From NCBI RefSeq assembly GCF_905220415.1, contig NC_059550.1:4156501-4220500 (forward strand): a DNA stretch of 64,000 nucleotides. Direction: 5' to 3'. The first letter of the stretch is position 1; every line of letters starts with the position of its first letter. The notes beneath the pieces were generated by a model. That model was not told the DNA's origin. It ran no database searches and worked only from the letters and a program-made list of their open reading frames with translations. A program made the position numbers and the translations under genes. The stretch comes from Colias croceus (lineage: Eukaryota > Arthropoda > Insecta > Lepidoptera > Pieridae). Below are positions 57,001 to 64,000 of the stretch, in pieces.

Positions 57001-60000
57001 ATAATGTTGCGTATGAGGGAACACAAATGTCCTTTATAGATCTTCTAATCGTGTTCTAATCATTTATTTTAAGTAGGTAATTAATTATTTATGTCAAATA
57101 TGACTTTTAAGTAGAGCAAAAATCTTACAATATTTTTTTACAAGCCTGATAGGAATCGTTATCTTTTATTCAATTTCATATTACATTTTATCCCCAGCTT
57201 TAAACGATTCCAAAGGGACAAAAAACCTGTGGTTTAACCTAACGCTCTTACCTTTGGGGTCGAACCATAAAGAATTCATATAGAGAATTTTCAAGGAAAT
57301 ACTCGTTTGTCGTTTCCGTTTAAATTATCTATGGATAATGTGATCTGTATTTTCGTCATTGCCTTTATAAGTCTCCAGGAGGACGTAAAAGGAAATTTAT
57401 GTAAAATAGAATTAAGAAGGTATTGTATGCAACGAAAGGGGCTGTGAAGAACTGTTTGGATATACCTAATAGGATTATTTTTAGGGCAATGATGCATACG
57501 GGAATATTTAACATTGTTTTATGATACAGTTTATTATAACATTTATTTATCGTATTGAGTTTAGGGCGATTTTGCGATTGAAAACAATATTTTATATGAT
57601 ATGAGTGGAGCTTGAGTGGAGGCTAAAAAATAATCATCATGTTAGTTGATATGAATTACATTTCACTACTTACCTATGATATTCACAAAAGTGTGGTTTA
57701 TTGGAAATCAAAACAGTAGGCGAAACATAATGTAGAACTGAAAAAACTTTGCTTGTTTTTAGCGATTTAACATTTCAGATTTCAGATATGAAAAGGAATG
57801 CTGTGGAATATTTGTCTGATAGCTACCTATCAGACGATAAATGTTAAAACGACGTTTGAAATTCGTCTACATTAAAACAAGGCAAGCTTTTGCCAATGAA
57901 CTGTAAGGTGTATAAGATGCAAATAATAAAAAAATAGAATCAGAATACAATAAATGTCTAAACTCTCTTACAATAACAAGATATAAATTATAATAGGAAT
58001 CGTGGCGTGAAATCGGGGACGGACACCACCGCCCCAAACGGTTACACTAAATCACATTCACAATAAAAGTCGCGTATCGATAAAATAATAAATATTGCCT
58101 TTATATTTATTGTGCCCCTTCTAAGGAATTGTCACTTGGAGGCAATGCCTTGTGAATTACAATGTTATATTATTTAATAATTTCTAACGTATTTTTACTG
58201 ATACGTACTTACTTACATGTTAAAATGTGTTAGGATTATTGCCATTTTCAATGGTTCGTGGTTTAGAAAACGAAAAGAACTAGTTTTAAATAAATAGGTA
58301 GGTAGATACTACAAAAATAGAAAACCTTAGAATCCCGAGAAGAAGGAAGAAAACTTGCTCAAACGTTATATAAATCTAATTAAATTATAGCCAAGCAAAA
58401 TGTGCAAGATTTCATTTGTTAAGAATATAAATTTATCCAACATTTATATAAATGCTGTTACGATATCCAGCTGTAGAATTTAATTACAGATAAGGGCTTA
58501 CAGTTTCCCGATTCGATTAAAACATTCGGATTTTCTAAATTTATCGTCGGATCCTTAACGCTAATTAATTTCCACCGCTATCCGAAACGTTTAAAATTGT
58601 AAGACAAGCCGGCTAATTAGAGCTCAAAACTAAATGGATACCTTTGTCCGGAATAATACAATATTATACCTATTAAATTTCCAATTTGCTTCATTTCTTT
58701 GTTATAGAATTTCGATCGATCGCGGTTGCTAAGTTTTGGTGTCTATTTCATTAATTATAACGCTATAAAAATATCGTTAATTACTACTCATTCTTGTTCG
58801 TGTTAGATAATTATTTTTATGGTTCAGAAGGAAACCCGCAATTATTATAATGAATGGTATTGATGGAGTTATAAATTTACTTTTTATTAGGCATTTATCC
58901 CAGTAATTATCATTTTCTAAAAGAAAAAATATCAAACTTGTTATTTCTATTTGCAGTAACAGTGTATTTTAATTCTTAGACAGAAAATGAGCTGCAACAT
59001 GAGAAATACATTTCTTTATTTCTTTTTTTCTGTCTACAGTCCTACACATTGACAAATTCGCAAACATATGAGCTCAAAGAAAGTTGCACGTCTCACCGCA
59101 TTTGTTGATCGTTCTCATGACACAGCAGACAAAGAAGGTTCATTTGACTCTATACATGTTTATTTACTATTGTCGAATCGTCACCCTCTCGAGGCATTTC
59201 CGAATTTCCACAATATCAATATTCCACAGCCGTACGGGCGGCGCGAACAGCATTTCATTACACCCTGCAAGTACCTATAGATATAGTCTCGTATTTTACA
59301 CATTTAAATAAAGCCAATTTACAGCGCCTTTTGAACGACTTTTTGCGTCTGCTTCTTTGTCTCTATTTACGTGATGCTTTCTTAATGGAATAGAAATATA
59401 TTCGTGATATGGTTTCATAATTGAAACAATGTGATTTTGTGAATGTCTTTTTAAAATCACATCATTTCCGTTTTCTGTTCCTTGAGTTAAAAATTTAATG
59501 AAGGTAAGGAGATAGGTATACGCTTGTCGCTTTCATTTAACAAAATACAATTTTAATAAATTAATCAATGCATGTGCAATGTACAAAAGTTTAATACTAG
59601 ATAAGGCTTATCTATCCAAAAACAACGATAATAAGAAAGAAAAACCCTACAAAACAGTAAAGTGAATTCATACCCAAAACATTTCAACAATGTATTTTCT
59701 CCTTAAGTTTATGCACCGACTATCGAATGAACTTGCTTTATACAAGTGACTCGGAGCGACATTTTCTTTCAATCGTATTTCAGAGTTAACCAAAGTTAAG
59801 TTTATCCGAGTAAACCGAGCTTAACACAAGCTTTTAATTCGCTTTGAGTCCGCATTAAACGGCAGGTCTTATTTCGATTTAGTTGCAGTCTAGTTGCAGT
59901 AACTACTAAAATAAATATACATAAAATTATGAAGAATGCATAATGGAGAGGTATTACACGTTTGTTGCTTTATGAATAAAAAATATCAAAATATATTAAA

Positions 60001-61084
60001 GAAAACAACACTCAATTTAATCGAAACTTGTGGTAAGTATAGGTAGTTTAATTTTCTTGTGTCAGTCGCAATAATTTAGCCTCATTCATCTTTTCGCTAA
60101 ACATCACATTCACAAAATGCATGTAAAGTAACCTATTTGTTGTTTTATGTAAATTGTAAACCTGAAAATAATGATCATAATCATACACAGGCAATTTATT
60201 ATACTATCATACAATACGGATTCTAATTAATCTTCCACGCTTTGCAACAAACGATCGTTAAATAACTTTTCGATAAGAAAGTCCAAAGTTCAAACATCGT
60301 GTTGTACACAAACTTACCACAAATTAAGACAAATTATCAATCCAGACTCCCTTCGTTACGATAGGCTTTTAAACTCCAGTCGGTATTCCCTCCACGTTTT
60401 GTTTTATTGGAATTAAGCTTACGGAACCCTTTACAATGTCGACATTTGCGAGAATTGCCCGGGATTACTGGCTACACTACGGAATTCTGTTGGAATTAGT
60501 TCAAATTTGTTGTGAAATCTGCGTCATTATTCATTCATTTTAAATTGCAATGCTGATGCTAAGCAGACATTCTGTGTAAATGTACTAACAACATCAATAT
60601 CTATTATAGAATACGTTTTTATTTGAAGAATAGTATGAAAGTTTATATATTATTCATAATATTATTTTTCCATTCAAAATATTTGCCGTACACAAATAAA
60701 ACAAAAGAAACTGCACCAAGGCAATACGATGGTGCTATAAAATTGGACGTACTCGTAAACTATTGGGGGTTTTATGATTCATTTTCTATGTTTGCCTATA
60801 CTCGTGAAGCAGCTGTACTGTTGTACAGAAAAGCTCAGAATAATATTTCAAATTATATTCACAAATTATATTCATAGGCATATTCACGAGTAAATCTCAA
60901 TTGATTATTGAATGAAAAAAAGGAAGATTTTGTTTTTGTTTAATGATAAATAATTAAATGAAATTTAAGTTTGTAAAAAAGCAACCAACTTCTTCCATTC
61001 TATTCTTAACACTTTAAGTTCGGTTTTACGTAAGGTTGGTTTGTTTCACAATATATGACATTGTATCCAATGAGTTTCCATTTA
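54071..61084. other. AT-rich non-coding DNA
   Basis: No gene, RNA gene or well-bounded repeat was recognised. Frames of 60-86 codons (for example 56284-56466, 59068-59280, 60623-60877) have no domain. Confidence 0.45.
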
Positions 61085-61150
61085 GAAAGAAAGAAGAAAG
61101 AAAGAAAGAAAGAAAATACATTTATTTTAATGTCTTGCCACACAGGAAAA
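61085..61150 (-). repeat. (GAAA)n repeat, possible tail of a - strand retroelement
   Basis: About eight GAAA-type units at 61085-61116, followed on the + strand by TACATTTATTTTAATG. Read on the - strand this is an AATAAATGTATTTTC motif running into a TTTC repeat, like the 3' end of a truncated retroelement. No coding part was found. Confidence 0.5.
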
Positions 61151-62403
61151 AAAAAACAGAGAATAGTAAAATACAATAAAGTTTGCATGCGAAGAAAACA
61201 GAAAATTGAAGATCGCGATGTAAGAGGAAACAGAAATTTATTTTTTTTTTTGCGAAAAACACTTAAGTTGTTACCAGGTTCGTTAAATTGTTATTATTAT
61301 TGAGTATTGTTCAATAGAATGAATTGAAATTCATATACGACTGTACAAAAGTGTCGAAACCGTCTCGTGTCTAAGTAAATTTGGTCATCTCACCCAATCT
61401 CCGTTTACGAGGGGCCAGCCCCTTTGAGGTATCGAGATTTGAGTGCAGTAACAATGAATCATACTGGCCCTAAGACATTTCTTATTTAATTTATCCTCTT
61501 CTGTTTTATTTCGCTCTTGACCCTCGTTAATAAGCGCCAATTTCTAACAGCGCCGTTATTTTTAATTTAGAACAAATCCTGATTTTCGATTCATCGGTCG
61601 AAGATGATTCATAATAAACGACCGTCTCGCTTCAATGGAGAAGTTTTATCTTTTTAGTCTGTAGACTGGAAGTTAGTATAACGTGAGGTAGTTTTATGGT
61701 CGTTGGATTAAATGTGCCTTCTCAAATTGTTTTATTGTCGTATAAAACGGAGATATGCATAGCATTATAAAATAAGTAGGTAGTAGGTAGTTAAAAATGT
61801 GGATAATATATCCACCTCATGACAGAGAGTAAGACTGAGGATTTATTTTTTATGGCTAAAATAGTAATGGTATTTTATTAGAGACCGCCAATGGGTAAAA
61901 ATGCCTGCCACTTTGAGTATGGGCTCAGTTTTAACTGGGCAGACTTTTTTAAGAACTAGGGAACAATATCAGATACATTTATAAAATTTATTGAGTTCAA
62001 GCTTAGAATATAACAAAAATCAACACATACCGACACCAAATTGGCTTATTGAATCGAGGACACTGCACGCAATCTGTAGGACAATACGTCATTTTGCACA
62101 TAGATATTTTGTGATTTTCCGCAGCTGATACGGCGCGATTTTCAATGTAAGAGGTTTAAAAGATAGAATGCTCGGCAGTCACGTATTTCCTCTTACATCG
62201 CGATCTTCAATATTTCGAGATCACTTCAGATCGCACGTGGCGAATATTTTGTTGCAGAATACAATATCTGAGGTATTTGTAACGAACTGTGTAACATATA
62301 ATGCGGCAAAATTGAAAATGATTTGTTTTTATATACCGACTCCAAATAGTAGACTTCTATTTCATTTGTGTCAAATTAAATGATTGTTTTTTATTATTGT
62401 GTA

Positions 62404-62570
62404 TTCAATGCTTGGATAAAACTTATTCGTCGAATAATGTATAAAACCACCATTTTAAAAACGTATTCTTATTGCCCGTATTTGACAGTTTACGTGTCAT
62501 TTTAATATTATCGTGTAATACTTTATTGGACGGATAAGTTTTATCCAAGCATTGAAAAATCGGCCCTTAA
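62404..62570. mobile_element. MITE-like inverted repeat ending at a TTAA site
   Basis: Left end TTCAATGCTTGGATAAAACT (from 62404) is the reverse complement of the right end (to 62557), with two mismatches over about 32 bp. The right side continues to AAATCGGCCCTTAA, and this extra terminal part is missing on the left, so the left end seems truncated. TTAA suggests a piggyBac-type target. The interior is non-coding. Confidence 0.55.
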
Positions 62571-63763
62571 CCTACAAAATTAATATAAAAATAAAACATG
62601 CTACATTTTGCCAACCTATGTTTTTAAATTAAATATTGAAGTTAAAAAAATATTGCAACTAATAGTTAGGTAGGTACGCACTTTATAATATCTCTACTAC
62701 GCATAAACAAAAATTATAAGAGCGTTAATAATTTTTATACAAAAAAGTATTCCAAAAATTAAAAAGGAGAACACGAAATTCACAAATGATGTACCGTCGA
62801 ATAATGATGAAAAAGCCCGAATTCAAAGAGAAACGGGAGCAGGCAATAGTCCAAAATGAGCTATTAACATTTATGTAAATGTAGACGTTGCTTAATGTTA
62901 CAATAATTGTAACTTGATTTTACTAAACAATGTAAAGATTATTTTCATAGAAGATATCATAAATTGGTAGAATATATGCAATATTATACTCCTTTACATA
63001 TCACTCATTGGTAGTTTTATTATTATTTTAAAATAAAGCCTCAATTTTGTCGTCTGCAATACCTTTGTATACAAGGACGTCTTCCGTTTTTGCTGCAAAT
63101 TTTCGGCATTCGCAAGGGAATCAAAACCTACAGGGTAGGTACTTCCCGTGAACACAGAATCTTTAAATTTGGTACGAAGCAACACCTTATAGCACAGAAA
63201 GGAAAAATTATTGTGGGATGTATAAAATTACAATTACAATATAGGTATGAAAAACATATTTAAAAGTAATCCTCGGAACGCGAAATCGACTCGCACTTGG
63301 CCGTTTTTCACAGGGGCAATATTGCATTTGTAACATACCAAAATGATTAATATCAAATAAATTTAGCAGAGTACATTAAACATTGTGCTGTATTTAATTG
63401 ATAAGCAAATACAAATACGCTTTGAGAACGACCACAAACTGAAACAAACATTAATTAATTCGTCTCGATGGTGGCTCATATCGACAATTTCCATTACCTA
63501 CGATTCGTTGCAGTACAATACCTCATTTCAATAATAGTAATCATAATATGCCACATTAATTTAGCCGGGCCATTAGTGGTCAGCGATTTGTAACGTTTTG
63601 TATAGCACAGCGTAAATATGATACGGTAATAGAGTGTGTTTTATGGAATTTGTAAGCGTACAAGAAGATAAATATGTGTAGAACGAACGTTAGAAATGTC
63701 TTTAACGTAGGAGCAATTTTTGTGCTATTTAATAAAAATTTTCATGATATGATTGTGTAAATT
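62571..63763. other. AT-rich non-coding DNA
   Basis: No gene, RNA gene or bounded repeat was recognised. If the - strand exon at 63764-63817 is real, this would hold its 3' UTR. Confidence 0.45.
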
Positions 63764-63817
63764 TTAATAGTATGCCACGGCGCGCTGTAACTTGTCCCAC
63801 GCCGCGCTGTAGGTACA
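63764..63817 (-). CDS. Candidate terminal coding exon of a - strand gene
   Basis: On the - strand a clean acceptor (CTATTTTTTTCAG) is followed by GC-rich sequence that reads C-T-Y-S-A-A-W-D-K-L-Q-R-A-V-A-Y-Y and then TAA. The contrast with the AT-rich flanks and the coding-like third positions suggest the last exon of a gene that begins beyond the right edge. The phase is assumed, another frame is also open, and the protein is not recognised. A short direct repeat (CAGCGCGGCG / CAGCGCGCCG) lies within it. Confidence 0.3.
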   Translation of the reverse strand, partial: CTYSAAWDKLQRAVAYY

Positions 63818-64000
63818 CTGAAAAAAATAGCAAAATTAATAATTATTGAATGTAGTTCTACATTTTATTAAATTTTTAATGGATATAATATGGAATATTA
63901 AATGTAATATGGATAATGGATATATCATGGAAACTCTTTTTTTTTTCAATTTTCCAAACCTACAAATTTTTCAAATTACTAGGTATAACGTATAACTAAA

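Noticed and set aside
59068..59311. Two overlapping frames preceded by an acceptor-like tract
   Set aside because: Neither product is recognisable, they compete with each other, and no partner exon was found.

Overview
This window is an AT-rich piece of an insect genome, most likely a moth or butterfly. The evidence is the style of its repeats: Helitron-like elements with TC...CTAG ends, a tRNA-derived SINE ending in a (TGA)n tail, and two copies of a hairpin-bearing LINE 3' end. Coding exons are short, clearly richer in GC than their surroundings, and split by GT-AG introns.

One host gene can be supported in full detail: Fasciclin II (Fas2), the NCAM-type neural adhesion molecule, on the + strand. 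Exons for all five immunoglobulin domains and both fibronectin type III domains lie between 20519 and 28652. Every junction reads in phase. The exon carrying the start codon and signal peptide was not found, so it lies somewhere in the 20.5 kb upstream or outside the window.

The 3' part of Fas2 encodes three kinds of end. If the exon at 28460 is read through its own splice donor, the protein ends at 28789 with a hydrophobic GPI-anchor signal. If the donor at 28653 is used, transcripts splice to a transmembrane exon (31787-31982), then either include or skip a 66-nt proline-rich cassette (32902-32967), and end in an exon (34522-34648) whose last residues form a PDZ ligand.

The rest is non-coding DNA and mobile elements. 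Four Helitron-like elements sit at 860, 22061, 27787 and 40683. A TIR transposon carrying a PHD-finger reading frame lies in a Fas2 intron (22333-23457). A foldback element starts 21 bp after the GPI-form stop codon (28811-29113). A 302-bp SINE has a 10-bp target duplication (40910-41211). A 221-bp MITE has nearly perfect 43-bp ends (41913-42133). A long non-LTR retrotransposon on the - strand (about 45464-50440) has two open frames: ORF1 with a coiled coil and a baculovirus FP25K-like C-terminus, and ORF2 with endonuclease and reverse transcriptase.

From 50440 to the end no confident gene was found. There is a MITE-like inverted repeat near 62.4 kb and a candidate terminal coding exon on the - strand at 63764-63817. 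No rRNA, free-standing tRNA or CRISPR is present.
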